The notes under the pieces are model-generated. The model had not been told where the DNA came from. It saw only the letters and a list, made by a program, of their open reading frames with translations, and did no database searches. A stretch of 64,000 nucleotides of DNA from Antarcticibacterium sp. 1MA-6-2 (GTDB taxonomy: Bacteria; Bacteroidota; Bacteroidia; Flavobacteriales; Flavobacteriaceae): contig NZ_CP091036.1 in NCBI RefSeq assembly GCF_021535135.1, forward strand, positions 3,410,001 through 3,474,000, written 5' to 3'. The position numbers and the translations under genes are program-made. This document shows, piece by piece, positions 17,985 through 28,571 of this stretch (the first letter of the stretch is position 1; the number at the start of each line of letters is the position of its first letter).

Positions 17985-19768
17985 ATGGAATTTGAGATTA
18001 ATCCACAACGACAAGCCTATATGGATGCACGAGGCAAAATTGTTCTGAATGCTTGCCCCGGAAGCGGAAAAACCACAGCCATAGCAAGAAAACTTATGCT
18101 GCTGCAGGACGATTACAAAACGTCCCTTAGCCGCTTCAGCGGCATTGCCTGTTTATCATTTACCAATACAGCAAAAGACGAGATAAGCGAAAAATACACC
18201 GTATTGAGCGGGGATTTTTTAGGTTTTCCCCACAAGGTCTCCACCATCGACAGCTTTATCAATCAGTACATCACTCTGCCATACTACTATCTCTTTGAAA
18301 AGAATGGCAAGCGGCCTAAAATACTTGATGATCCTGGTTTCCTAAATGATGCTTGGAAAGGTAGATTCCAATTTAGGGCGAGAAATAATCAGCTCATTTG
18401 CTTTGCTTACCCTCCTGCCTCCATCAGGTTTGAAAGTGATGGTTCTTTGTCGTCAAACGGTTATAAACCTTCCCGGGACAAGGTGGCACCTGACGTTTTC
18501 AAAAATTATTGCACAGCGCTAAAGAAATGGCAAATTCAAACCTAGGTCTGATAACCACGAGCGATTCCGCATTCATTGCGTATAGTCTGCTGCGCGACCA
18601 ACCCAAAATCGGTAATTGGCTCGCGCTTCGCTTTCCTCATATAATCGTAGATGAAGCACAAGACACCTCAGCCGTTCAGCATGCCCTTTTTGAAAAACTC
18701 GCAGAACTCGGCCTCCTTAATCTCGAATTCATAGGAGACCCCTATCAAAGCCTTTATGAGTGGCGAGACGCAGACCCCGAACTCTTCAATACCAAATATG
18801 CCGATGCTCAAAATTGGCAAGGGCTGGATTTATGCGACAACAGAAGATCCCCACAACGTATAATTGATTGCTTTTCAATCCTTCGCAAGCAAGGCGACCC
18901 TGCCATATATACCACCTGTAACAACGATATTGGATTGCCTGTTATGGTTTATCGATACAATAAGACCAATTCTCCGCTCATTGTGCAGCATTTTGACCAA
19001 CTTTGCGAAGAAAGCAGATTGGAAGACAACCAGATCGTTGTCCGAGGAAATGCATTAAAAAATCAAATGCTAGGCAAATCAGTCGATCAGGTGCCATGGA
19101 AAAAGGACCTTCCTTACCGCATTATCGATGCCAAGCATAAATATGAAGGCAATGAAATAAAGGCGGCCATTGAGGCAATCCGTTCCATTGCGGTATTGCT
19201 CATTGCCAAGGGCAAAGAAATGGTTGACATTAAAGAGTTGGAACAAGATCTCAAAACAAACAATCGGTTTAATGCCCTGTTGTTGAATCTACTGCACGAT
19301 CTTCCGAGCTTTGACCAGACCATTTCCGATTGGACTACCTCAACTCAAACATTCCTGAAGGAAAGGTTGGATTTAACGGAGAATGTCAATTTCGAGCAAA
19401 AGGAAAGAAACTATAAAGGGAAATTTGATAAAGCAATATTAAATGAACCCCTTAAAGATCATTTTAAGAGGTCATATTCCGATAGCAAAATCCCCATTAC
19501 CACCGTTCACCAAGTCAAGGGAAAATCATTGGATTCTATCCTAGTCTTTTTCAACGAAAAGAAGCACAAAGACAACATAACTTTTTCAGACATTGAATCC
19601 AGCGGGCAGGAATTTCCAAGCGAAAAGCAACGAATTATTTACGTGGCATTATCTCGTCCAAAGCACCTGCTCGCTATGGCTTTTCCCGAAAGCATTACCG
19701 AGGATGATCTTAAAGCCAAATTTGGAAAAGGTATACAACTAGTGACTATTGAAGAACTTGAAAATTAG
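17985..19768 (+). pseudogene. gajB: Gabija helicase GajB (UvrD-like), split by one frameshift
   Basis: The first ORF (186 residues, ATG at 17985) has Walker A NACPGSGKTTAIARK. The second frame, running to 19768, has IIVDEAQDTS (motif II), GDPYQSLYEWR (motif III), TTVHQVKGKSLDS (motif V) and RIIYVALSRPKHLLAMA (motif VI). Adding one A in the run near 18537 joins ...KKWQIQ to NLGLITTSD and gives about 594 residues. GajB senses nucleic acid ends and hydrolyses nucleotides, helping GajA. It starts 4 nt after gajA. With a true lesion Gabija would be inactive. Confidence 0.88.
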
Positions 19769-20072
19769 CACGAACAGACAACATTGGCTATACGTAAAGC
19801 GAGCGAAAGTGTTGATGAGAAAGGAAATACATCAAACAAATTTTTCGGCAGGTGGACAATGAAGTACCTTGAAATCCCGCACTACAAATAACCTAGCCCG
19901 TTGGGCACAATTAAACGAAGCTGTTAGAATGAAAAACGCAGACATTCAAAAATGAATTAAGCTCTGCCAAACAATATAAGCTATATATAAACCTAAGTCT
20001 TATATCGAAAGGCCGTGCGAACACTTTTTATAATCGAAACGTTGTGCATAGGCTGCGCACATTTAATTCGAA

Positions 20073-20406
20073 TCAATTTTTTTGCAATTCCAATTTTTCT
20101 TTTAATTCTAAAGGTTCTTCTCCGAAAATTTGAATAATAAATGATTTTAGACTCGGGCCAATCATTTGATAAAGGGCTCTTTTCTCTTCCGGTATATCTT
20201 TTTCCGAAATAGATAGGAAATAAACAATAGTTAGATGGCACCTCTAAAACTTCACAGATTTTATCTAAAGTTTCAGGATTAGGGTAATACCTACCTTTAA
20301 TAATCTGAGAAAGTGCCGTGGGCGATTTGCCTATTTTTTGAGCTAACATTGCCTGAGTTAAACCCTTTTGCTTAATTAATTTCTGTAGAACTTGACCTAT
20401 TTCCAT
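20073..20406 (-). pseudogene. XRE-family regulator, frameshifted in the C-terminal part
   Basis: The ATG at 20406 (MEIGQVLQKL) is preferred over an upstream in-frame start. The Cro/CI HTH spans about residues 5-62 (GLTQAMLAQKIG, KSPTALSQIIKG). The printed frame leaves into a basic non-native tail after NYCLFPI, while the +1 frame gives LSISEKDIPEEKRALYQMIGPSLKS and stops at 20073; one surplus base near 20230 explains it. The restored protein is about 110 residues. It is 10 nt after the 63-residue gene, so the two form a pair. Confidence 0.75.
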
Positions 20407-20416
20407 AATATTTATC

Positions 20417-20608
20417 CTAGCTGGAGAATATATCGTAGCCAATCCCGATTAATCGAATTAGGCTAACAAATATTTCAATATATCTCTTCTTATTAGTTGT
20501 AATAGATAATTCATTTCGATAATGAATTAATAATTTCCTTGTGTTTTCATCTATCTTATCAGATGCTATTGCATTATCTATATCTTTAATTAATTTATCT
20601 TTATTCAT
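20417..20608 (-). CDS. Small protein paired with an XRE regulator
   Basis: 63 residues: a charged helical N-terminus (MNKDKLIKDIDNAIASDKID) and a hydrophobic C-terminal segment (IEIFVSLIRLIGIGYDIF). It sits directly upstream of the regulator with a 10-nt gap. Size and pairing recall toxin-antitoxin or immunity modules, but no family is recognised. Confidence 0.5.
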   Translation of the reverse strand: MNKDKLIKDIDNAIASDKIDENTRKLLIHYRNELSITTNKKRYIEIFVSLIRLIGIGYDIFSS

Positions 20609-20668
20609 GCCTTTTTATATTAAATTTTATTTATTTAATACAAGGCCTAAAATATAATTTGACCTTGC

Positions 20669-21238
20669 TTAACTTATCATATGAAGATTAGTATAAGCAA
20701 GATCGTGCTCGTCATCTAAATTTTTAAAGTGAAAACAATAGAGTTTGCGAAAAACTTCCCTAAAATTTATTAAGCTTCTACGCTTCCGTTTTAGAAAAAG
20801 TCCTTTTTGCCTTTTGTAATATTTCTCTCGTTTTCGAGAAATTTCAAACGCCTTAATATCCGAGAGTATGTCATAATGAAAATCTCCTTTAAATAGCTCA
20901 TTAGCTATTTTTATAAGATCCTCGTCACTTAATTTGGACAATTCATACTCCTGAACATAATCATCAATCAAACGTTGAATTTGTCTTCTAAGAATATCTT
21001 GTTCCTTGACTTCCCTCTGTATATTTTTATCGAAATACACTTCTTCTTTCCAATAATTAGAAGAATCGAATTTGGAGAAGGCTTTAAGAGAAATATTCAA
21101 CATTTCATTATTAACTTCATTAGTAAGCTCACAAAATTTAGTAGCATAATTAATCGGATTTGAAACAACCCAATTAGTAAAATCATTTGTTATTTTTTCT
21201 GAAATCAAAACACGTAGATTTTTTAAATATGTGAGCAT
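20669..21238 (-). CDS. Uncharacterized helical protein
   Basis: 189 residues, mostly alpha-helical and very charged, with a basic patch near 140-155 (RKREKYYKRQKGLFLKRKRR) that could bind nucleic acid. No signal peptide or recognised domain. A good promoter match lies 22 nt upstream of its ATG. It is the last gene before the island's tRNA-Asp scar and is lower in GC than the chromosome to the right. No function is offered. Confidence 0.55.
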   Translation of the reverse strand: MLTYLKNLRVLISEKITNDFTNWVVSNPINYATKFCELTNEVNNEMLNISLKAFSKFDSSNYWKEEVYFDKNIQREVKEQDILRRQIQRLIDDYVQEYELSKLSDEDLIKIANELFKGDFHYDILSDIKAFEISRKREKYYKRQKGLFLKRKRRSLINFREVFRKLYCFHFKNLDDEHDLAYTNLHMIS

Positions 21239-21260
21239 GTTTATTATTTTCGTTCTATGG

Positions 21261-21291
21261 CAAATTTAAGTAAAACTTAAATAATATCCAA
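21261..21291 (-). promoter_or_regulatory. Promoter of the 189-residue gene
   Basis: Read on the minus strand: TTG (complement of 21289-21291), 20-nt spacer, TAAATTTG (complement of 21261-21268), a close match to TTG-N19-TAnnTTTG, 22 nt upstream of the ATG at 21238. Confidence 0.55.
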
Positions 21292-21687
21292 AAATATAAA
21301 CCTATATTTTACCTGTGTAGAAGCTGTTTGGAGGAATAAGCCAGGGAACACCAATGACTGTCCAGAAATGACTTTTTGAGAGAGCTATTTTACTACATTT
21401 ATTTACATGGAACACTTGGTTCAACTAAAAGTGGAATCTTCATTACACGCCACTCTGATAGCCGTAACGTTTTAATCTTTTTAATAGGTTAGTAGTAAGG
21501 CAGAGATATTTCAAATTAATTAGGCCAGATGGAAATTGCTTTTATAATTCTCAGCCCAATTTTTAGACAATTGGAAAGTTGATTTAAATTTTATTGACAC
21601 CATTTCTTTCTTATTTGAAGGAAATAAAGCTTGTTAAAATTTTCTTAAAGGTGCCGCATTCGGTGAGTTTAAAAAATGGTGCTTTGG

Positions 21688-21710
21688 AACACCCAGTAAT
21701 ACTGGGTGTT
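21688..21710. repeat. 9-bp hairpin at the island end
   Basis: AACACCCAG (21688-21696), loop TAATA, CTGGGTGTT (21702-21710). It ends 8 nt before the tRNA fragment, a position where integrase arm sites or excisionase sites can lie. Confidence 0.55.
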
Positions 21711-21718
21711 TCAGGAGT

Positions 21719-21742
21719 AGTTCGAGTCTCGTCCAGACCGCA
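21719..21742 (+). other. Attachment-site scar: 3' end of tRNA-Asp
   Basis: AGTTCGAGTCTCGTCCAGACCGCA's first 20 bases and its tail match the T-loop, T-stem 3' strand and acceptor 3' strand of Bacteroidota tRNA-Asp(GTC) as I remember it. The 5' two-thirds of a tRNA are absent: the sequence before it does not fold into an anticodon arm. A tRNA 3' fragment followed by the tRNA's own terminator is the classic product of integrase-mediated insertion into a tRNA gene, making this the distal att site. Confidence 0.75.
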
Positions 21743-21750
21743 AAATTGCA

Positions 21751-21780
21751 AAAGCCTTTCAGAAATGAGAGGCTTTTTTT
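21751..21780 (+). terminator. Terminator behind the tRNA-Asp fragment
   Basis: AAAGCCTTTC (21751-21760), loop AGAAAT, GAGAGGCTTT (21767-21776) with one G-T pair, then TTTT. It is probably the original terminator of the interrupted tRNA gene. Confidence 0.8.
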
Positions 21781-22222
21781 ATGGGGTAAACTGAAGTTGT
21801 GTTGTGTATCTCATGGATCAAGCATGAATGTTGTGGACTAAGCAAAAATATTAGTTAATCTGAATAGGAAGAACTCAATATTTTTCACACCTCTAAACCC
21901 TTGGATCAGGAAAAAAAGTTGGGATTGACATAATAGCTTGAGTTTTAAATTGTGGAGAGGAGCCATAGGACCCGGATATTGATTGCTAGCAATCGTTGAA
22001 GTACTGCTTCACTGGTTTTACAACCATAAAAATATTTTATTAGCTCAAAAAAACTTATTCGTTTTTATAGGGTACTCTAATAATCCCTACTTCTTGTCCC
22101 TTTGTCAATTGCTGCTTTTTAGGAAAAGCAGCAATACTTTATACCTTTGGCGCCAAATGTGGAAATTTGAAAAATTTTTCAAAACTGGTATTCCTCATTG
22201 AAGCGAAATATAAATTTTAAAC

Positions 22223-23719
22223 CTACTCTCCTTCTTCAAAAGCTTCACATGTTACTGTAGATACCTGTAAATAAATAGGATAAGCATAGGATAAGCCGTC
22301 AAAAGTTAACTCAATAGCAGGTTGATCCCCGGCAACATCTTCTACAAAGGCATTACACTGAGACTCTCTACAGGAATAACTCATATTATCATGCTCACTT
22401 AATGCTACTATTACCTGATAAGACTTAATTCTATCTGTTGGTAGTCCTCCATCAATTGAAATCATTACACTACCACTCTCAGAGATCATCACGTTAACCT
22501 TGCCCCATTCTTCACCAATTATAGTCTGAATTAGATCGATGTCTGCTGCACTCTCAATTTTTACGTACCCGCCTTCATTAGCGCCTTCAAGAACTGTGAG
22601 ATAACAATCTGCAGGGAGAGTTCCCATATTAAAATTACAAACGGCGGGTAGTCCAGGGCAGGTTTTCGCAGGACACCCATTATTGGAAGCAGAACCTGCC
22701 TCTTCCGGACACTGATCTAAATAATCCGGTATATTATCTCCATCAGTGTCATTTAAAGGCTCTCCATCGTCACCACAAAACCTTACGTGCTCATATTCAA
22801 CATTGTCTTCTTCGCTATCACCAAAGTTGGCCAGGATTTCTCTCTTAGTTATAGTACCAGACATCATCACCTGCTCAACATCACCGTAATTTTCATCCCA
22901 ATCAAGGAGAGTCATTTCATAATATAAATACTCTTCATCAAGGTCATCATTATCTGGCAAGGCAAGACATAATGGTGTGGCATAGTAATCCCCATTATTA
23001 TGTTGTCCTGTAAAATTAGTCTCATTAGTATAAATCGCTACACCATTTGCATTATTACCAGACCAGATGCTTATACTGTAACGAGCAGGATAATGCATAC
23101 CATCATCATTACAATAGTTTGCAAAGAAGCAGTAAGTAAGTGCAACATTAGTATCCAATTCGAAGAATAAGTAGCCATATTGATTTACTTCACGGTTATC
23201 AAAACACAAAACAGGAACATCTACATATTTCTTAACTCCTGCCCTTAGATCTATAGCAATGGGTAAAGTAGTATTTACATAGGCGCCCAAATTACTTCCT
23301 GCACGTGGAGCAAGCCAGATCACTTCATCATCGCTGTTGTAAACAGAGAAATGTTCCAGAGTATAATTACCAGGTTCAAGTTCAAGTTCAGCATCTTCTA
23401 CTGTAAATATTTCTCCGGCCACCAGGTCCACGCGGTGCGGGGAAGTCGATGTGCCTACTACTTCTTCATCACCTTGCATAAGAACAATTCTCACATAAGC
23501 AGGAGTATCATCAGAACAATCAGGAAGATCTCCCATAGATTGTTTTGAAGCTGCACTGTTTGTTACAAGATCATTCACTATTGCTCCAAATGAAACAGTG
23601 GCTTTTTCAGGATCTGAATTGATGGATCCGGATTCATCTTTACTGCACGAAGTGAAGATTAATGTGAAAACTGAAAGGTAGGCGAGGAATAGGCTAAAGG
23701 TTTTCATGGTAATAAACAA
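22223..23719 (-). CDS. Secreted lipoprotein with a thrombospondin type 3 repeat
   Basis: 498 residues with a lipoprotein signal peptide (Cys25 in IFTSC). A calcium-binding thrombospondin type 3 motif (DTDGDNIPDYLDQCP) lies near residue 326. The body is acidic and rich in beta-forming sequence, with cysteines in pairs; no catalytic motif is seen. Surface-exposed lipoproteins of this kind in Flavobacteriia have unknown ligands. Start chosen by the signal peptide (MFITMKTFSL; the second Met at residue 5 is possible). It is monocistronic, in native chromosome right of the island scar. Confidence 0.75.
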   Translation of the reverse strand: MFITMKTFSLFLAYLSVFTLIFTSCSKDESGSINSDPEKATVSFGAIVNDLVTNSAASKQSMGDLPDCSDDTPAYVRIVLMQGDEEVVGTSTSPHRVDLVAGEIFTVEDAELELEPGNYTLEHFSVYNSDDEVIWLAPRAGSNLGAYVNTTLPIAIDLRAGVKKYVDVPVLCFDNREVNQYGYLFFELDTNVALTYCFFANYCNDDGMHYPARYSISIWSGNNANGVAIYTNETNFTGQHNNGDYYATPLCLALPDNDDLDEEYLYYEMTLLDWDENYGDVEQVMMSGTITKREILANFGDSEEDNVEYEHVRFCGDDGEPLNDTDGDNIPDYLDQCPEEAGSASNNGCPAKTCPGLPAVCNFNMGTLPADCYLTVLEGANEGGYVKIESAADIDLIQTIIGEEWGKVNVMISESGSVMISIDGGLPTDRIKSYQVIVALSEHDNMSYSCRESQCNAFVEDVAGDQPAIELTFDGLSYAYPIYLQVSTVTCEAFEEGE

Positions 23720-24077
23720 TTGGTTAATTTAAACTCCTAAGAAGCTTACATCAATTTACCGGGGCCGGGAGGGGAGTGGGGGCCAGGAACTGGTAATGGA
23801 AGTATTATGAAACTAAGTCTTATGAAGCTAAGTTTTAGGAAAAGCATGTGAAATGGGTAAATTCCCCCATTTAGTAAAACTTACAGATGCCCAATTAAAA
23901 CTTTAAACACAAACTAGTTCACGCACTTTAGTGGAGGCAAAGGGTTTCTCTCCTCTTCCAGACAGTAATGATAATACATTAGCGCTCTAAAAAAAATTAG
24001 CTGAAGATATTCGGCAGGAGATGAAAGTGCCGGAGAAATAATTATTCCGAAGAATAGGAGTAGGTAATTATTAATAA

Positions 24078-24117
24078 AAAGTGCCCCCAGAAGGTGTTTA
24101 CTTCCTGGGGGCACTTT
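24078..24117. terminator. Strong GC-rich terminator after the histone-like gene
   Basis: AAAGTGCCCCCAG (24078-24090), 14-nt loop, CTGGGGGCACTTT (24105-24117). It lies just past the stop of the minus-strand histone-like gene; A/T runs on both sides allow bidirectional use. Confidence 0.85.
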
Positions 24118-24132
24118 AAAAAATGTGAGTTT

Positions 24133-24309
24133 TTACTTTTTAGATTCTGCAACAGAAACTTTGCGAAACTCTTTTAATAGTTTTTCTAATTCCAGTGAGG
24201 ATTTTCTTGCTCTGGTTCCGGCAGCTTTATTGCCATTTTCTAATTGTGCAGAAGCATCGGTTTGGAAAGATTCAAAAGTACTTTGGATGTTTTCAACAAG
24301 TTTTTTCAT
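24133..24309 (-). CDS. Histone H1-like protein (Hc1 family)
   Basis: 58 residues, basic: MKKLVENIQSTFESFQTDAS at the start, then GNKAAGTRARKSSLELEKLL and FRKVSVAESKK at the end. This matches the short Hc1-like (histone H1) proteins found throughout Bacteroidota, thought to bind and compact DNA. It is complete, monocistronic and ends at the GC-rich terminator. An ORF on the opposite strand over the same bases is its shadow. Confidence 0.88.
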   Translation of the reverse strand: MKKLVENIQSTFESFQTDASAQLENGNKAAGTRARKSSLELEKLLKEFRKVSVAESKK

Positions 24310-24882
24310 AATTAGATTTTTTCGTTAAGCATGCTAAAATAACAGAATTAACCGTATCTACCCTAAGACATTTGATTTTTCCATTAATTATTGCCTAATA
24401 TCTGTTACAAAAAATGAATTTTTCCAGTAATCGGAAGAATTTCAGGGCTAAAAATAATAGTTAAAATTTGCAAAGCTAGGAGATTTCAATTTTAACCGGA
24501 AAGCCTCTCCTGTTCTTTTTAAAAATAATTATACCGGTTTCTCTCCAGTTTCTTCCGGAAGAATACGTTCCTTATTAGGCAGTCTTTATATATAAATATT
24601 CTTGCCAGGACAATACCGTGCAGTAGCGCCTGAGAACATTTTCGCTGAATTTTGAGTTCAAAATTGATGAAGTGATTTCCGTTGTTAAAACTTCCGAAGA
24701 TAATTTCCTGTCAGGTACTGATCTTTAAAAATGACTTACAAATCTATTTACAATTAAGATTTTTTAAGAATAAAATGACCAATACAACACAGTTCAGGAT
24801 TGTTTAATGAGATAGAAATAATATATTTGGAAAAATTCAATAAACACTTGCTCTTATATCCCTTAATAATCTACTATATAAG
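24310..24882. other. Divergent intergenic region
   Basis: 573 bp between the histone-like gene and the DUF1080 gene. Apart from the promoter at 24800-24829 I see no gene, repeat or RNA structure. It is AT-rich and probably also contains the histone-like gene's promoter. Confidence 0.4.
24800..24829 (+). promoter_or_regulatory. Promoter of the DUF1080 gene
   Basis: TTG at 24800-24802, a 19-nt spacer and TATATTTG at 24822-24829 match the Bacteroidota sigma-A consensus exactly, 53 nt before the ATG at 24883. Confidence 0.7.
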
Positions 24883-25655
24883 ATGAAATATCATCAATTA
24901 TTACTTCAATTTTTATTTCCTCATTTACTTCTTATTTCCCTGACTGCGGGTTGTAACAATAGCGGTGCCAGCAACAGGAATAATGAATTTGTAAAAATAT
25001 TTGACGGTAAAAGTTTAAATGGTTGGGAGGGAGATTCTACTTACTGGAGTGTCGAAAACGGTAATCTGGTTGGGCAGATAACTCCATCAACTCCTCTAAA
25101 AGAAAATACCTTCATAATATGGAAAGATGGAGAGCTTAAGCAGATTTTGAATTAAAAGCTGAATTTCGAATATCCAGTGAAGGAAACAGCGGAATTAATT
25201 ATAGAAGTGAAGCTGTAGAAACCATTCCTTTTGCACTCAAAGGATATCAGGCTGACATTGACGGGAAAAATAATTATACGGGACAAAGTTATGAGGAACG
25301 GGGACGAACAACTCTTGGTTATCGGGGGGAAAAAGTAATTATAAATCCTCCTGGTGATAGGTCGGGGACCTTACGAGATAATGTAGTCAATAATGCCTGG
25401 ACCGAAAGATCTGTAGTTGAATCCCTGGGTGAAACTGACTCCTTAGCGACTTTAATAAAAAAAGAGGGATGGAATGAGATTCATCTTGTAGTAAATCAAA
25501 ACCGAATGCAGCACTTTATTAATGGAATATTAATGAGTGATGTAACAGATAATGATACGGTTCACAAAAAAGATTCCGGAAAACTCGGAATTCAGGTACA
25601 CGTGGGACCTCCAATGAAGGTAGAATACCGGAACATAAGATTAAAGGAACTATAG
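24883..25655 (+). pseudogene. DUF1080 / 3-keto-disaccharide hydrolase-type lipoprotein, frameshifted
   Basis: The first ORF (90 residues) has a lipoprotein signal (Cys24) and the family start FVKIFDGKSLNGWEGD. It ends at 25155, but the next frame continues ADFELKAEFRISSEGNSGIN, GWNEIHLVVNQNRMQHFINGI and stops at 25655. One missing A near 25140 explains the break (GELKADFELK). The beta-sandwich DUF1080 domain acts on or binds sugars (3-keto-glucoside hydrolysis is known for relatives). It precedes a haem-binding lipoprotein gene in the same direction, a pairing common in Bacteroidota. Confidence 0.85.
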
Positions 25656-25866
25656 AGATCTTTCAGAACAATGGAAGCTTGTACCTTAAGATTTAGAGAA
25701 AATTATAACCTGCAGTTTATTGCAGAAGTAGTTGCAACATGTTTCAGGAAAAATCACTTAAAAAAGCCAGATTCTCAGTTATCTAAATACCTGTATTTGA
25801 TCAGTTAATAGTTATAAATCCAAATCCCAAAATAGTTGGATTCACAGATCTTAGGAAGTCTATTTT

Positions 25867-28571
25867 ATGAAAAAAGTCAAAAGTCTTAAAGCTGTAGCGG
25901 CATGCTCTTTCCTTTTTATGTTCACCGCTTTAATTAGTTGCAAAGATAAAGAAACTGAATCCTACCAGGCTGGTCCTGTCCATCCCAAAGTTGAAAAATT
26001 AAAATTACCAACAGGTTTCCTGGCAGAACATTTATACAGCCCGGGCGATAATGGCAAGGGTTCCTGGGTAGCCATGACCTTTGATGATAAAGACAGATTA
26101 ATTACTTCTGATCAATTTGGAGCGCTCTACCGCCTGGAAATTCCTGCTTCTGATACCATCGAACCAAAAGTAGAAAAACTGATTATTGGAGAAGGGAACG
26201 AAGCTGATTCCCTTAGTGTGGGGATGGGGTACGCTCAGGGATTAGTATGGGCCTTTAACAGCCTGTATGTGATGGTGAACAATCACAGCAACAATGAAGA
26301 ATTCAGTAAAAGTAGCGGACTTTACCGCCTTCAGGATACCAACGGTGATGATCAGTTCGATAAGGTAACCTTACTCAAAACTTTAGTAGGCTCGGGAGAA
26401 CACGGGCCGCATAGCATTGTTTTATCTCCCGACAAACAATCCTTATATGTGGTAGCCGGAAATCATACCGATGTGCCGGAGATGGAAACTTACCAAGCTT
26501 CCTGCAGTGTGGGACTACGACAATCTTTTTCCTGAAATAAAGGATCCTCGGGGTCATGCGAATGACAGGGAAGCTCCGGGAGGATGGATTGCTAAAGTGG
26601 ATTCCCTTGGACAGCACTGGGAACTTATAAGTGCAGGATTCCGTAATCCTTTTGACATAGCCTTTAATGAAGCAGGGGATCTCTTTGTATATGATTCTGA
26701 TATGGAGTGGGATTTTGGATTGCCCTGGTATAGACCTACAAGAGTAGTGCATGCCACAAGCGGTAGTGAATTTGGGTGGCGAACAGGTAACGGGAAATGG
26801 TCTCCTGTTTATGCAGATAATTTACCTCCCGCAATTAATATTGGGCAGGGATCTCCAACCAATCTGGTTTCCGGAGGTGATGCTAATTTTCCTGAAAAAT
26901 ACCGTAATGCCCTGTTCGGTTTTGACTGGAGCTTTGGAATTATATATGCTATCTTTCCTGAACCTAGTGGTGCCAGTTACACAGCACAGGCAGAAGAATT
27001 TCTATCAGGATCCCCATTACCTTTGACTGATGGGGTAATTGGACCCGATGGTGCCCTCTACTTTCTCACTAGGTGGCCGCTAAGTTAGAATCTGATCTTT
27101 ATCGGGTTTCGTACATTAATGAGGAGGATGAAAGTTCAAATTTAGCTTCAAACACCTAAGTAAATCCTTTAAAAGAACAGAGGAATCCAAAATACGCGAA
27201 CAGCTGGAGGAATTTCATACCGGAGAAAAAGAAGAGGCAATAGAGGTTGCATGGCCTTATTTGAGCCATAATGACCGCTTTGTACGCTACGCTGCCCGTA
27301 TTGCTATAGAACACCAGCCTGTAAGTAAATGGCAGGCAAGGGCTTTAAATGAAAAAGATCCCCGGGCTTTGTCACAGGCAATTATCGCTCTGGCAAGACA
27401 TAGCCAACAAAACCCGGTCGATGAAATGTTGCAATCCCTTATTTCGGTTGACTACGGAAATCTTTCAGAGCAGGAACAACAGGATTTGCTACGGGCTTTT
27501 GAAATAGTACTCTTCCGTAAAGGAAATCCGGCACTTAAGCTTTAAAGGAGCAGGTGATAACATACTTGGATGCTCAGTATCCTGCTCCATCTAATAACCT
27601 CAACTTAGTCACTAAGTAAATTACTGGTTAATCTGCAGGCACCTAAGGCAGTGTCGAAGACTATTGCTTTACTCAAAGATGCCAAGGATGATAGTTCAGA
27701 TCAGGAAACATTTACAGAGTCTACGGATTTGATCATGAGAAACCCCCAATATGGATTGGATATAGCAGCAATGCTGGCAAAAACTCCTCCCGGGCAACAG
27801 GTTTATTATGCAACCGTATTAAGTGAAGCAAAGACCGGGTGGACCCCCGATCTCTATGAGAAATATTTTAACTGGATTCGATCTTCTTTTGATTACAAAG
27901 GAGGCAGGAGTTATGTTGGTTTTATCGATGTAGCCCGCCGGAGAGCATTAAGTCACGTTTCTAAAGATAAATTTGATTACTATAATACCTTATCTGGAGA
28001 TTCCCTGGTTAGCGGTGGAGGCAATGATCTGGCAGATGTAGAAGGACCTAAAGGACCCGGCAGGCAGTGGACAGTAGATGAAGCTTTAGCGGTTGTAAAA
28101 GATAGCCTGGATAACAGAAATTTTGAGAGAGGAAAGCAACTCTATGCAGCGACGCTGTGTATTTCCTGCCATACTATGAATGGAGAAGGAGGTATTGTGG
28201 GTCCTGATCTTACCCAGTTAGGGAACAGATTTACCCCTAAAGATATCCTTGAAGCCACTATACATCCCAATGAAGTAGTTTCTGATCAATATGCAGCTAC
28301 AGTGTTTGAACTTAATAATGGAAATTCCATTGTAGGTAGGCTTATAAAAGAGGATCAGGAAACTTACTTTGTTTCCCAAAATCCTTTTGCACCTCAGGAT
28401 CTTAGGGAAATAGCAAAAAATGAAGTTAAAGGATTAAAAGCTTCAGATGTTTCTGTGATGCTGCCAGGTTTGATCAACAGTCTCAATCCCGAAGAACTAA
28501 AAGATTTGATGGCCTACCTGATTTCAGGAGGAAATAAGGAGAATAAGGTTTATAAAAGTGTGGCTCCGTAA
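25867..28571 (+). pseudogene. PVC-type haem-binding CxxCH lipoprotein, multiply frameshifted
   Basis: A lipoprotein signal (Cys25) starts a beta-propeller of the soluble-dehydrogenase type (FLAEHLYSPGDNGKGSWVAM, GEHGPHSIVLSPDKQSLYVV), followed by HEAT-like repeats (about 27165-27900) and a c-type haem domain with CISCH (near 28160) and GIVGPDLTQLGNRFTPKDIL. The complete protein would be about 900 residues. At least six indels are needed: near 26498, two near 27072-27080, 27160, 27545 and 27608. So many lesions in one gene favour true decay, though the rest of the window also has indels. Expected role: periplasmic/outer-membrane sugar or alcohol oxidation with electron transfer. Confidence 0.85.

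Larger units (their letters stand above)
21292..22222. other. Gene-free island/chromosome junction
   Basis: No supported gene. It holds the hairpin at 21688-21710, the tRNA-Asp 3' fragment at 21719-21742 and the terminator at 21751-21780. On the right (21781-22222) I see nothing. Left of 21688 short broken frames on the minus strand suggest decayed sequence without an identity. Confidence 0.5.

Noticed and set aside
21670..21742. Complete tRNA gene
   Set aside because: Only the T-loop and acceptor 3' side match; the upstream hairpin does not provide anticodon and D arms or a 5' acceptor strand.
24125..24328. 67-codon plus-strand ORF
   Set aside because: It is the reverse strand of the histone H1-like gene, whose sequence is clearly recognisable on the minus strand.
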